Positions 23,111 to 37,080 of a stretch of 64,000 nucleotides of DNA are shown piece by piece. The first letter of the stretch is position 1. Each line of letters starts with the position of its first letter. Where the stretch lies: the NCBI GenBank assembly GCA_013397115.1, contig VWZW01005507.1, positions 1,271,660 through 1,335,659 on the forward strand, read 5' to 3'. The notes below the pieces were generated by a model. That model had not been told where the DNA came from. It saw nothing but the letters and a program-made list of their open reading frames with translations, and ran no database searches. This DNA is from Edolisoma coerulescens. Lineage: Eukaryota > Chordata > Aves > Passeriformes > Campephagidae. The position numbers and the translations under genes are program-made.

Positions 23111-26100
23111 GCATGCCTTGGAGAGTAAAGCATGATATAGCAGGCTAAAAACACCTGATTAAATGAGAGCGAGGGATGGGACTGTGAGGGGAGAGGATCA
23201 CAGAAAATTGCCAGTTACCAGTGCTGCTTTCATCGGCTGTTGAGCTCCTCTTGTAGAAAAGACAATACCAAACACTGATAGGAATAATAGGAATAACCCA
23301 AATAAAGAACATATGCTGTCATGAATCACAAATCTCGTGCTGCAGGGTTTAAAGCGATCCCTTAAATATCGGGGATTAAGAGGAGAATTTAGCGTGTTCC
23401 CTCTCTCCCATGCCAGAGTTTGTTTTCGCCTTCTCTCTAATACCCCTGCTAACCTCGGAGCACCTGGGAGCCGCTTGGGAAAGCCTTGGCAGGAGGTGTA
23501 CCTCTCCAAATATGCACTTTTCAGATAGGAAGATCTCCCTGTTGTGTGCAGCTAATCTAAGAATAAGCATTGCTCAGGGCAAGTCTCTTTTCAGGTGGGC
23601 TGGCTGTGTTCCTGCTGCACGCCACAGGGGCTGCAGCTCCCCCGGGCCCCTGGAGCTCTTACACATCTTGGAAGAATGCACGTGTGCTCTGCAGTGAAAA
23701 ACATTTCAAATAATGGGAAAGGTGTGCTGGGGCCTGGGAGGGTGTGTTTGTGTAGCGTGGTGTCAAGGAGAAGTAGGATACAACCTGGGAGGACGGTGTC
23801 CTGGGATGTGGGGGACAGCCGGGGTCAAACCTGCCCTGCTCTCTTAGGGAGAGATCCTGAACTATTGCAGGAACCACGGCAGAGATTCACCTCCTGGGGA
23901 ACCTGTGGATTCATTACAAATGAGATTTTCAGCTATTGAGTAACACAGATAATTGTGTGTTGTAATTTTGCCTATTATTGGAAACTCTCTTACTGTGAGT
24001 TTGTGTTTGGGCTTACAGGCTGTTTCGTAGTGCAGGAGGAGGAATTCTTTTTACCAGAAGCTATATCTTTCTTTCTTCCATCTCACCAAGCTCCTTGTGA
24101 GCAGATCCAAGGCAGAGATGTGGCCACAGCACCTGTTCCCCTAATTTTCTCAATTACAGTTTCAATTTAGTTTCTCACTAAATTATAATTACTATAAAAT
24201 ATTTGCCTTGGAATAATAGCTCAGGTTTATTTGGGAATTTTATTTTGCTGATATCTGGCTGTGACATCTCACTAAAGCTGTATGCTCTTCCTTAGTTGCA
24301 CCTTTTCTAGAAGACAAAAATTTGACTTTTTGAGGCAAGCTGATTGGCTTTTAATATCACATCCTGTGCACTGCAGCTTGTTGGATCTCATCACCTTGTT
24401 CTTGTAATATCATGCCAGGATATATTTTTTACCCATTTAGATGTGCGTAGCCATACTCACCTGTCCTTTCCCAACTGTTTTAACTGGAACAACAAAAGTG
24501 TGTAGGAATTGTCCTTGTCCGATGTTCTAAGCCAAGTAAAGCACAGAAAACTGGAGTTGGAAGCTCCTGCCCTAAAGCTGTACCCAGGAGTTAGAGAAGA
24601 TCGTATATCACTGCTCTGCCTTGTCCTGTCGTGTTTTGTAGTCCTGACCAGGGATTGCTGTGCTCTGTTAACCCAAAGCAGCGCAAAAAGGATGTTTCTC
24701 ATCCCCATGGTACTGCCCACTGTGTGATTTATAGAATGTGTTATGTTCTGATGAGTTGTCCCCTGTCAACGATGCCAGCCCAGCCTGTACACTGTGTGAA
24801 CATTTTTGAGATGTGAAATACTTGAGTAAATGTCTCTTGGGTTTTTGGTGAATTAGACAGGACAAACAATTCCTTAGTTCATCTAGCCCAGATTTGCGGT
24901 TCTTTTTTTTTTTTGGTAAGAAAATGTCAGCCCTTTTCTAAGTACTAAAGACAGACCTAAATCTAAAGCACAGTTGACTTAAAGTTTTAAAACTACTTGA
25001 TCCTTTCTTACAGACTATTGGGTTATTTTGTGAGGTTGTGTGAAGGAGAGTTCTTTTAATTGATCCTGAAAGGGAAAACTTTTGGGATTTTGTGCATAAA
25101 CCCAACAAAAGTAAAGTTCTTCTTATCACAGTCAGTGTGTGCATCCAGCTTTCTTGGGGTTAGAAGCTGCATTTCTGAAACACATCTTGCCATTGGGAAA
25201 GGAAGGAAGGAAAAAACCTGGTCTAAGTACAGCCACGCCCCTGAATTGATTATCCTTGTAGGATTTGCTCATCCTATTTTGGCTGTGTTATAAAACTCAG
25301 TGGGAGCCACTCCAGCTCGAGCACATCACTCCCGCGTCAAGCAGCCCATGATGTCACGAGGAATTCCTTGTCGTAAGAGACGTCCCCTGAGGAGAGTGTT
25401 TGCTCAGCTGGAGAAGGGCCATCCACCCACGCACTCTGACTCCACCCAGCTACTCCATCCAAGTAACCAAACTGAGGGAGTGCTTTGACTAATGGAGTGA
25501 GTAGGAGTGATGCCATGACAATACAATGGTGTGTCTGCTGTAGACTGTTCTTGATTTGCATTTGATTGTTTGCAGTCCTACCCATCTGTAGCCAAAGGCA
25601 AGAAGTGATAACCTGTCATGTTATATAAAAACACGTTTGGAAAAAAGTGGAGTAATGGAAGATAAATAACGTGTGCTCCCTGGGTCTCTTCTTCCCAAGG
25701 AGTCCCAAACTCGTCCCACAAGTTGCTGGTTTCTCTATTACTGAAAGGTTTCTTTCTAGATAGTTTCCATCTGGAAAAACAAGAGGGAAAAGAAAAGAAA
25801 ATCAAGGCAATTTGAGTGAATAAAAGCACAGCCTATTACAATTTGAAAAGTTAGTAAATAAGTGGAGTTCGAACACATGTCAGGCCCTTAGCAAATGGAC
25901 AGGAAAGTAAAAGGGGCAGTGGCATCAGACACTCTGCAGCTGGACACAAAGATTCTGCTCAGCTGAGACAGTAATGGACCATCTCTGTCTCCTCCTGTGT
26001 TTCTGTGGTGCTCTGGCACTGAAAATTTGAGCTGGAAACAGTAAATAATAGTGTCATGTGACTTAAGATCCCCTCGCTTGTTCAACGCATCTTTTGTTCT

Positions 26101-27028
26101 TCTGTGGCTGATTGTCAGTCGTTTAATTTACGCAATAGAATTAACCTACAGAAATAGCTTATAGTGAAATCTTGCTGGCTCTGTTCAAGCATGTTTTGTT
26201 AGGATGTTATAGGAGGTTTTCTCATTGTGTGTACAACATGGGCTCAGAGGGAGAGGGCTTTCCGTACTGTAAATGCAGAGATGCAGAAATACAGGCTGGA
26301 GAAGCCCTTGACGAATGCAGGATGAAATACTCCCACACCTTAAAACAACCTGTAAGAGTCATGAGCTTTTAGGTGAGGTAAGTAGTAAGAGGGTCAGTCA
26401 AAGTGGAAAGAGTAGAAAGTCTTGACTTCAGTCTGGGAAATGGGAGCCAAACCTCACTTAAAAGTAAATAGTTGTAGATCCAACTTACTACTGAGCTGTC
26501 CCTCTGTTTTGGGCTGAGCCCACTTTACTAACAAGCCTGAAAGTATGAATTCTTCTTCTCTCTGAATAGAGATCATGGTTTATTGTGCCAGCCAAAGGAC
26601 CTCATTCTCCTTGGGGATACCCTGAGTGGGCCTTTTGAGTTGAGAGATTTTCTCTGGTGAATCTCTTCCAGCATGGTTTCCTTTACTCATCCTTCCCACT
26701 CTCTATGAGCTGCCTCCCTGCTGTCCCAGGAGAGCAGTGATGAAGGTGGAGACACACAAAGCTGCACTGCTCAGAGTCCTGGTTCATCAGACGCATTGTG
26801 TCCTCCCCAGGGTATTCTATGGTGGCTGGACTGTTAAAGCTGCCTTTGGTGTCAGACCTGCAAAATACTGATTAATAGGAAGGTGTGGCTGCATGAATTG
26901 ATGCTGACAGAGGTGAATGAGCTCAGCCCATCATTTGAACATGTTCCAGTCCTATTGGTATGTGGTATCACCCTCTTAATGCTGCCTGCAGTCCAAGCAG
27001 ATCCATGTGCTTGTGTCCATGTTCATGA

Positions 27029-27247
27029 CATAGAATCATAGAAAGGCTTGGGTTGGAAGGGACCTTAAAGATCATCTTGTTCCAACCCTCTGTCATGGAC
27101 AGGGACAACTTTCTCTGAACCACATTGCTCAGAGCTCCATCCAGCCTGGCCTTGAACAATTCCAGGGATGAGGCATCCACAGCTTCTCTAGGCAACCTGT
27201 GCCAGGGCCTCACCACACTTAGAGTAAAGAATTTTTTCCATGTTGAA
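27029..27247 (-). mobile_element. CR1 LINE, 3' fragment
   Basis: On the plus strand it begins with the reverse complement of the CR1 terminus ('catagaatcatagaaaggct', then 'ttggaagggaccttaaagat'). It continues through the UTR ('ccagcctggccttgaacaat', 'gcaacctgtgccagggcctc') and stops after 'agagtaaagaattttttcca'. The copy is about 220 bp and truncated at its 5' side. It is only mildly diverged, so it is one of the younger CR1 insertions here. Confidence 0.93.
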
Positions 27248-29039
27248 GTTTAGGATGCCTTGAACTGCGGCTCTGGTGCCAGCTCATGGAAGCCTGTGAG
27301 GCATCAGCTCATTGGGCTTTGGTTTGAAGTATCAGGTTTCTAATCCTCAGGTCTGAGAAGAAGAGTGTTAAAATGTGATTAACTTGTAAATGCTGCAGAG
27401 ATACACAGGCCGTTCTCACCTGACTTGGTAAACTGTGCAGCCTGATGGCAGAATTCCCTGCGTGGCCATTCTGGCTCTAAAATCCACACAGGGAGTTCTG
27501 CCTTTAGCTTGACCTCCTCCAAATGGCCAAACCCTTCTCCTGATGCAGTAAGAATTTAATCAGATTTCCATCAAGATTGTTGTAACAGTCTAAATTTACA
27601 CCTCTGCAACTGGGTTCTGCAGACGCCCTGTGTGCATTTAGATAGTTTGAAAGCATAGCCATAGGTGTGGGATTGTCCTCTGCATGAGAAATGGGTGTTG
27701 GCTTCAAAATCCACTGCTCTTGGGGCCATGCCAAGGCAGTCCTAACGGAGAACCAGGTGTGGATGAGCAAACCTATGTGCGTGTGGAGAGACTTAAAGCT
27801 GAAAACAGGGATGGGCAAAGAATGCAAATTACCGTGGAAAAAGAATTTTGCTTTTGCTTTTGCTTTGTTCAGAATGAAACCTCACAAACTGGAAAATTTT
27901 CACCAAATAATGCCCTGAGAATAAAAACATGACTGATTGGGAGGTGCTTCGATTTTTCCTGTTGAAAATTGTGACAATTTTTTATACCATAACATGGAAT
28001 ATAAAGCTATTTCCAAATTCTCAGGTGTCCCCACTGTCTGTCTTTTCTTACACACCTCAATGAAAGGTACGTGATACCAAACCTGAATTTTCTGTAAGCC
28101 TCTTCCTCTTTGATTGCAACTCCTTTTTAGAGGGAGAAAAGGCTCCCTTGGCTCTTCTGCCCATGAGGGGAAAAGGGAACAAGGGACCAGCTTCAGCCGT
28201 GGGGAGGAGAATGGGTTGCACGTGTCCTGTGTGCCCCAGCTAAGGCAGAACAGGGAATAACCCACCAGAGCTGGCACTTGGCTTCTCCTACCTGTGGAGG
28301 AGGCCTCTTCCCAATAGAGGGAGGCAGAAGATAGACAGCGGGAGCTATTGCTTCAGCAGAAAGAAGACATGTGTGGGTGTATAATGAGGGGACTTTACAA
28401 ATAATTCCTTGGTGATTATTCATTTTACAAAGGCATGATCAGTTGCCCTAGAGATATCCCATGGAGTATTTAATTTCTAGAGAAGTTTGGAGAATACAGG
28501 ATTTTGATTCCAGTGCTTTTTTGTTTCCTACCCAACGGCAAAAATAATTTTCATGATCTGTCCTGGGGATTGTGCTGTGTCCAATTGGTGGTTGTGTGCA
28601 CAGCCCATTTTGAAATACAACTTTTTGTTTGGAAACTGAAACTGTTCCAAGTAATAATACCTTCCTTTCAGATTTCCATTTTTCAGAAGTGACCCACCCT
28701 CTATTGAAGCTTGATAACCATAGTTTCTCAGATAACATGCAATGAGCTGCCAATATTGCTTTGGGACTAAATCAGGAAACTACTGGCTGGTGTTATGAAG
28801 GAATCAGTTATCCAAAGGGGATCATCCACACTTGGAATCTTTTTGAATAAGAATGTGTGTTAGAGATGACCTTTTTTGAAGATGTCCCAGGTTAATACTG
28901 AAATGAGCATACAGATTTAAAGAACAGATCAAAACACTTCTGTTTCCAGGTCAAGAAGAACTGTGATTCAGTCCAGAGTAAATTAAACTCACACACTTAT
29001 GTGAAATCCGCAGTAAAGGAGGTTTATAGTGGAAACATT

Positions 29040-29340
29040 GACTGACCTTTAATAGGAGCAGCGAGGCCAGCACTGCTGTAACACCAATTGGAAATAAGAG
29101 GCTATCCAGGCAAGGGCAAGGCCTTTTCCTTAATCTAGCCTGAACATTTGGAGAGAAAATCCCGGAGCAATTAACTGACTCTCATCTTTTTTTCCATTAA
29201 TTGGCCACAGCACAGTACTCTGAAGCTGACAGAAATAACTGCTGTGATATTAGCACAAGTCTAAGCATTGCCAAAAGCCATTTTATTTGGGAGCTCTCTG
29301 AATTATAGTGTAATTTCCTCTATTGCTTACCTAAGAGAGC
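29040..29340. promoter_or_regulatory. Candidate conserved non-coding element
   Basis: Unique sequence with homeodomain-type words (GCAATTAACTG near 29168, CATTAATTGGC near 29197), CCAATTGG near 29084 and a mixed AT/GC texture without repeats. It is not open in any frame for long. The enhancer reading is inference from composition. Confidence 0.25.
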
Positions 29341-32300
29341 AGGAAGTTGGCCATCCATCTGCTCAGCAAAAGGCTCCGCGCTTTATGTGACATAAACCTT
29401 TATTTCTCCTATCTGTGGGAACATGAAGTCAGGGCACTTCCAACTCAGATGAGGATATGGGATGCTAGAATAATCTTAGAAAGATTACTCTTACCTGGTT
29501 TTTAGAGTCAGGGCCCTGGCTGCTACTGCAAGCTTCTTCTGGAGACTGAAGAGCTGGATCATAACTACCCAGCTCCTGGATCTTCTTGCTCTACCCCACC
29601 TCTCCCCTTTCAGGCAGGCACTTTCTTTCCTTCCTCTCCAACGTGTGGACGATGTGAGGAGGCAGTGACAAACTCTGGGGGAAACAGTGTGATGCCGTGT
29701 AGATCTCACATGGCAGGATAATTAGAACTTTGTCTAGGAACCCACAGCTCAGATCTTTGTTGTATGCCTGGCACACTCTGGAGTGTGTGATGCTGCAGGA
29801 AGTACATCAACAGTCCCATTCCTGGACAAGCCCAAGCTCCTGAAGACTCTTGTCTCCTGCTTGGTGGCTGCTGCTCCCTTGCAAATAACACTCCTGTTCC
29901 CTGATGATGGGGAGCTTCAGCTTTTTGGGATTGGTGTTCTTTGTGACAATTGAAAGGCAATGCATATTTCCACAGTGGAGTTTTCTCCTTTTCTGGAATC
30001 TGTTGGGCTGTTCCACCCATCCACATGTTTAATATTGTTAGTGACATGCACCTAAGCCTCTCAGGTGATTCTAATACCACTCATTCATTTTTTTTCCCCC
30101 AAGGAAATAAAATGCTGTGTAGTAGGTCCTATTCCCAGGACCAAACCCAGAAGTGAATATAAGTGAGTTTGAGCAAGTTGAAATTCAGAGGCTGTTGGGA
30201 TTAGTGCAATCCTGTGCTTTACTTAAGGCTTTTCAATTATTCACTGGGATTCACTGGGCCAAGTTAAAAGGTGTTGTGTACATTATATTTATCTGTTGCA
30301 TTCATTTCCACTTCCTGTGGCTATTTCTGTGCCAAAAGCTTCAAAGATAGGAGATGGACTATCCTCTCCTCTAAAACGATTTATCCTTTTTGGTTTTGTG
30401 CCGCTATTTAAATTCCCATAGATATTGGTCTAGTGCTTGGCTATAAAGGATTTAAAGTCTACCATTGTATGAAAGTCATACTGCTGGTGCAAGGGGAGGC
30501 TCATTGTTGTAACCATGGAGTTGATTCATTGTTATTTTAGCAAAGAATCCTTGGTGTAAGAGAGATGTTTTTTCAAATAGATTAAGCACTGCATCTCAGC
30601 CATTTGTCCTCCCACATCATCTCTTCCCATCAAGAAAATTTAAGCCCTTGACAGGAGTAAAATATTATGAGGGTTTTGTAAAAGGCAAAAATTAGAGAAG
30701 TCTGGACTGCTTGTGTTGCAAAATACTTGAATGTTACATCAAATATTTGGATCTCAATTGTTCTCTTGATAGAAAATGAATTGAGAATCCAATGGCATGA
30801 AATTTATGCCTAACAAGAAAAACAGCTGCTTACATTTTCAAACTTGCTTCCTGATTTTGCATATTTTCATTGTTGCTTGGCCATTCTGCTGGATGTTAGG
30901 ATGTGATGCTCAGTAGCAGCTGCTCTCTGAGACTCAGAACCTTTTAGTGTGGATACACAGGGTGCCACAACAAGATATTCTATCTTCAGTATTTTTTGCA
31001 GTATTTTTCAGGTATTTTCTCTAATAATCTAGACCTGGCATCAACTTTTTTTTTTCTTTTCTTGTGGGTGCTTGAGTATCTTTAAGATAAGACTCCATTT
31101 CCAAAGGACTCATTAATTGTATAAATGTGATATATTACCATAGAACACGTGGTAGTTAGAGGTAGGTGTATGGAAGAGAAAATAGTCTTGGTTTCTTACT
31201 GGGTTTATTTATATATACAGAAACATCTCTTTATAAAAAAATCTCTGATTTAAGTTTTCCAAAGTCACAAAATACGTTTGTGTTTTTCAGATCAACACTT
31301 GTTGCATGAGCATCAACAATTTCTGTAATTCACATAAGCTTTGACTAGCAAGATATAGAGGTAGATGGAAATGATTTTGATTCCATCAAAAGAGAATTAT
31401 TCTGGGCATTTCAACTTCTTGCCAGGATCAAGGTACAGGAGCTTAAAATAAAAGCAAGACAAATTTAATTCTTCTGGCCATGCAGTTCTGTTCCATATTT
31501 AGGGCACAGATTTAAAATATTCTATTGTCTGAAGTCTTATTCCCTGCATCGCAGTTAAAATAAAGAAATAGGAAAAATAATTGCATGGGCAGTACTTTGC
31601 TCATTCAGATCCTTTGCTGTGCCAGTCCCTGTGGCAGCAGAGTTGTCATTCAGGTGCTCTCTGAGTGCTGAGTCTTTTTACATACAGGAAAAGTCATATC
31701 TGGAAGGAATTCACACAGCTGTAAACTGATTTGATGTTGGAATCTCTCAGCTGTGTCCAAGTGGGCTAAATGCAGAAGAGAAATCTGAAATGGGATCCAG
31801 TGTTCACCTTAAAAGGTGCAAAACAAAACTTCTGGTTCGAGAAAACACATAGAAAGATAATAATAATATTTTTTGTGCTTTTCTTCACTTCTAATCCTGG
31901 ATTGTTCATGAGAGTCATTGGTAGCCCAGTTCTCTGTATCTGCCTTTGCAGCTGGACAAGTAGATGAATTATCATGAATAAAATCAGGGATAATCCAAAC
32001 TGAGTTCAAAACTGATCTGAGATTAAAGGAGAATGGGCAATTCATTGTTAGCATTTTTGAGCACCTCTTAACTTTTTGACCTGGACATGATTGTACTGTT
32101 TCTTCAAAAAGCAGGAAGTACAATATAAACCTCACATGAAAACCTCTTCCTTTGCGATTTCTAACCTAATTTTGTTGACAAACCACATGTATACATTCTG
32201 ACTGGGAAATGTCAAAATGTTTATTTTCAGTCAAAATGTTTCAACAGTTCAAACTAAAAAAAAGATGTTCTGAACTTTTGATTCTGTGGGGAAAAAACAC

Positions 32301-33359
32301 TGAATGTTTGATCTCAATCTGAAATGAAAAATCATGATTTCCTGGGGTGGGCATCTTGAATTTTAATTTTGGCTTTTTAACAGCTCTATTTGATACTTTA
32401 TTTTTTTGAGGGACGGTACTGTCCCCTAGTTGTGCACACTCAAATTTCTGCCAGCCTTTCAGTTTACACATCTGCTAAGTGTCGTGCAAATGGAGGTTAA
32501 ACATGTCCTGTGGGGTGACCACTCAGCTTTGTGAGCAGTCCCATAAATAACAGGCAGCTGAAAGGCTGGACTCAGCCAGACTGAGCATCTAACCAGAAAC
32601 TGAGGTTTAAAAGATGCCAAAGAGTCTTAAAAACTCGCATGTGTTTAAGCTGATCTGATTTATACCTGTTTATAAAAGCTTTAACTTTGGTTATATTTAT
32701 CCAGTTATTCTAGATTTACATTACCATAAATGAGACAAGGATTTGGCTGCCTTTTTTTTTCCCCCTTGTTTAAACAAAAACTATTCTATCTCCCTTCTGC
32801 TTGGGACAGGTCACAGTCTGACTTGATTAAACTGGTTGTGTTTGGATTGAGGGGAAGTCTGTGTTTCCATGCCTGGGTACATGGGGTATTTTAAGCAGTC
32901 TACCCACAGAAGCAACCCTCTTGAGCAACAGGCTGAAGTCTGGGATAATTAGACGGTGCTGAGGATCCTTCCTTTGGGATCACTCTGGCAAGCTGAATGT
33001 CAGTGTGGGTGATCAGGGCTACACTGTCATAACAGCAGCAGGGACGTGTTAATTATGGCCTTCGGGTCTAATCTCTCTGGAAGGATGTCTTGGCTTTGTA
33101 AAAACCCTTTCTGCAAATGCCCTGGGTTTTACATCTTGAACTCATTGCTTGTGGCCGACTTCAAAGTGAGGAGATGGCACCGGGATTTAACACCGGGCTG
33201 GATGGGGAATACAGAGATGGCAGGACAGGGAAGGCCTTTGCTTGTGAGGGAATGCTGCTCGAAATATTTAGGAAGGAACGGGCAGAGTTCCAGCAGAGTT
33301 TGTGAGGGATGGACAAGGTGCACACTCAGCTTTGGGCTCTGATTGATGCCTTCAAGAGA

Positions 33360-33560
33360 TAGAGGCAATCCATTGCTGTCGCGTTCATCTTAATTAATGA
33401 GCAGCAATGCCTCGCCCACAATGTCTGCTCATGGGGACCTGTTAATTCACTTACTCCCAGGGTTTGCTTTAGCAGATGGAAAAGGATTGTTTTACCATAT
33501 TTTCAATGGCAGTTCAAGTCTATTTTTATCTGTCTTTTGGCTTGCATGAAAGGAGGCTGC
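33360..33560. promoter_or_regulatory. Candidate conserved non-coding element
   Basis: Unique sequence holding TTAATTAATGAG near 33391, GTTAATTCAC near 33441 and CpG-containing words (TGTCGCGTTC, CCTCGCCC). This mix is common in ancient vertebrate non-coding elements. No alignment was possible. Confidence 0.22.
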
Positions 33561-36500
33561 CACCTGTTTTTTGCAGGTTGTTTTCAGCACTGCAAGCCAG
33601 ATTAAAAATTGGCCTTTTTAGTGCTTTATGGAAAATGAATTTGTTCTCTAGCCCAGAATAAGGAAAGTATCCAGGGACAGTGCTGGCATTTGGCCCTCTG
33701 TCATTGTATAAACTCTGTCTCCAAAGAGCTGTTCTGGGGTCACCAGGATCCCCATGCCGGCAGTGCCATGGGCTCTGTGGGCTGCTCCTGTCTCCTGGGT
33801 TTGACATGAAGTACCAGGGAATGGGTGGGTTGGGTTCTTTTTTCATGGCTCCATTCAGTGCCGACTGAAATGTCCGGGAGAGGAAGGAAGATTTAGCAGA
33901 AGACCTGAAGAGCTGTAATGACTTTTGGGAACATTAAACTTCTTAGGACAGCCTTTAACAGGGAGTTATTTTTGATCTCACTGGAGTTTAGCAGTGTCTG
34001 GTTTGAGAGTTTGCCATTCTTCACTCCTTATGTTAGATTGGAAACATCAGCACCCAGGCAGTCCGGTGGAAAGCTGTGTTTTGCCTCAGTTTGTTTAAGT
34101 CAGCAAGGCCCAAGTTCGTATCTCCTCCCACAGCCTCAGGTAAGTGTCCACCTTCTCCAGCTGCTCCTTAATATGCCGCTAGAGGAATTTAAGAGCAAAT
34201 AACCTTCAAAGACACTTGTGATGTTCTTGCCTGAATCAGGAGCTCTTATAGTGAGCTGAGAGGTTCACAGACTTTCTGAGATGTTTTTAGACCCTTTTTC
34301 CTCTCCCAGCTCTCTTTTTCATTGATTTGGTGCTACGTATGACTGTATTTACAAGCACCTGACTCAGAGCTCCTTTATTCATCACCAGGAACTCCACCAG
34401 AAGAGCTACATCAGAGCTCGGCAATGGTGTTATTTATTCTGGCTTCTCTCAGGGTGACTTTCTGGGTGGGTTTTTTTGGTTTTTATTTTCTGCTATTCAA
34501 TTGTTGGACTCTTCTCAATTTGTTCTTCTGGATCTACTGAAGAAATATGAGTGCCGTATATCATGGGGCTTAGGCCCTCTTGCACTGATTAACTTGTAAC
34601 TTCATCTTCAGTTTTGCTAAATTTGGTGCTTATTTTACTGTAAACACCCATTTGTTCCACTGGGTAGCAGAGCTCTCTGAACATCTGGGAATCATCATGT
34701 GTCATGAATGACATGATGTATCCTCACTGTTAGAGCAGCACAATGCTAGATCTGATGGATGGAAGAAATGTGTCAGGGGCAAGATTAATACACACTTGGT
34801 TTGTGACTTGTGACTCACTGGGTAAACTTTGTTCTCTCTTTGATGGTACAGATCCAAGATCTGAGTTTTCCTCTCCCATTTTGGTCCTGGTTTATAGCAT
34901 AGGAGCTTGCATTAATGAGACTGGAGCTTTTGCTAGCTGGGTCAGAACCCTTCACATCTGCCTGGACCAACAGGTCTAAATAAGTCCTCTATTTGTATGG
35001 CACAGCTGGCTCTCTCCTGGAGATGGTTTGCTATCCTTAGGCTGGATAACCAGTGAGAATTTGGTAATATTCTGTTCTTGCTGTGCCTTTGGAAGTGCAC
35101 ATGGTAAAATATCCTCTATGAATGTCTTCTGGATTAAAGACAAACCTGTCTTGACAAAACAAAACTATCAGTATTTGATTTCCCCATTAAAATTTTGTAC
35201 CAGAATCTCTTTAAAATACCTGTTTGTTTGTCAACCCTGCATTCCCATGCTGCAGCAGCACTGTGGAAAGGTCCCTGGGAAGCAGCAGGATGGTATCTTA
35301 AAGGGAAGGCTGGAACTTCACATCCTAGCACATGAATGGATACAGGAGGTGTTGTAAGAAGTGTATTTTTACAAGCATAACTGACACTGTAGGAAACAAA
35401 AGATACAATTTCCAGGTGAAGAAGCACTTCAGGCTCACCAGGCCTAGGTAGCGTGTTTTTTGCTGTGGTCGCTGGTTGCTTATCAGTTGTGCCATAAAAT
35501 GGATTTATGGCACCTCCTACAAGAGCTATTCCCATGTATTGCCTTGGGAGAAGAACAGCCTGGAAGAGTTGTGCTTCCATGGGCTGTCCTCTGCCCAGGA
35601 CACCATGGATCCAAGGAGAAAAGGGACTTTGTCCTTTTTCTGGCTAGCAAAAAGACATCAAGCTCCAAGTACATCTTGTGGGGAAATAGATAAGGCAGTC
35701 AGGGAGAACCTACAAGGAAGGCTGGGGAAAAAGGGATTCAAAGAAAAGCCTGGAGCTGCGGCAGTTTGTCCCCAGACTGGCTTGAGCAAGGGCTCCAGTC
35801 TGGCCAGAGGCAGCACCAGCAGCAATGAGAGGACTCAGTGCTGGGTCCCTCTGCCTTTTATACGGAGCAGAAATCAGAGACTGAGACACAATACAAGGGC
35901 TGTGCAGGCCTCTGCAGGTGCAGAGATCATAAATTTCTAGATAGAAGCTCTGAGAACCCGAAAAGGTCACTCACTGTCTTCAGTTATACTCTTGTTGGGG
36001 TTTTTCTTCTTTTTTCTTTTTATTTTCTCCTTTGGTATCTTTTACCTGCTTTGATTTAATTTTTTAAAAGCAGATTTCCATTTCTAGAAATTGCGTTCGC
36101 TCCACTTTCAGCCTGCAGTATGACTGTTCATTGTTACATATTTGGTGAGCAGGGAAAAAATGGAGAAATTATTAGAGGCTGCTCAGAGCTGGGGCTGTTG
36201 TGATGATTATTAGAAGGGAAATGTGGCATTTTGTCCATGAAGTTAGTCAGAATGAGGCCAGAGACAAGTGAGCAATAATGAGGCTCTTGAAACCAGTCTG
36301 CAGGTGCAGAGTGGTAAAATAAATAGGCAGGTGCAGAGAGTGAGTTTTTAATCAGAGTCTTGGCCGGGGTCTGGCTCAGGGGCTGCCCTGTTTGGCTGCT
36401 GTGCAAAGGAGGAAATTCAGTGGCAAAGGACTCCCAAGCAAACTGCAGCTCATGCTTGTGCACCACAGAAGCTTCGGGGGGGGGGTTCCTATTTTCTTTT

Positions 36501-36728
36501 CAAAGCACTATCCTCTTGGAAAACTGAAGGCTTGTTCCTTGTAGCAGGAATAAGTGAGTATGGCTCTGTGTCCTTCTTAGGATAGCTGGCTCTGATCTAG
36601 AGATGAATGTTCATGTCAGCATTCTCCAGAAATACTGCAACTTGAAAAAACACATTTTCAGAGAAATTTGCTTTAGCAAGAGTTGTGATTTATTTTGGGC
36701 TCCTTACCAGGAAATATTTGAGCAGGTG

Positions 36729-37080
36729 AATCATAGAATCACAGAATGGTTTGCATTGGAAGGGACCTTAGAGATCATCCAGTTCCAATCCCCCTGCCAT
36801 GGACAGGGACAACTTCCACTACCCCAGGTTGCTCCAAGCCCTGTCCAACTTGGCCTTGAACACTTCCAGGGATGGGGCAGCCACAGCTTCTCTGAGCAAC
36901 TTGTACCAGGGCCTCCCCACCCTCACAGGAAATAATTTCTTTGTAGTACCCTATCTAAACCTGCCCTCTTTCAGTGTGAAGCCATTTCTCCCTTGTCCTG
37001 TCACTCCAGGCCCTTGTAAAAACTTTCTTTCCATCTTTCTTTTAGACTCCCTTCAGGTACTGGAAGGCTGCAGTTAGGTC
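36729..37080 (-). mobile_element. CR1 LINE, 3' fragment
   Basis: The plus strand opens with the reverse-complemented CR1 terminus ('aatcatagaatcacagaatg', 'ttggaagggaccttagagat'). It then shows the full UTR ('gccatggacagggacaactt', 'gatggggcagccacagcttc') and the end of the coding part ('taaacctgccctctttcag', 'ctcccttgtcctgtcactcc', 'ttcaggtactggaaggctg'). It is the longest of the young minus-strand copies and is intact across these blocks apart from point changes. The frame is not functional. Confidence 0.93.

Larger units (their letters stand above)
17551..27028. other. Non-coding sequence, no gene seen
   Basis: About 9.5 kb, the longest stretch free of recognisable transposons in the first half. 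Open frames stay at or below 166 codons (18282-18782 minus is the longest) and show no domain. It contains a small hairpin at 18770-18799 and a candidate conserved element at 22860-23110. Confidence 0.5.
27248..36728. other. Non-coding sequence, no gene seen
   Basis: About 9.5 kb between two CR1 copies. Open frames reach only 154 codons (35476-35940 +) with no domain or motif. Segments at 29040-29340 and 33360-33560 look like conserved non-coding DNA and are listed separately. A G run at 36476-36485 is the only simple repeat of note. Confidence 0.5.

Noticed and set aside
35476..35940. 154-codon plus-strand frame
   Set aside because: Composition is unremarkable, there is no motif, and three other frames are open across the same DNA.
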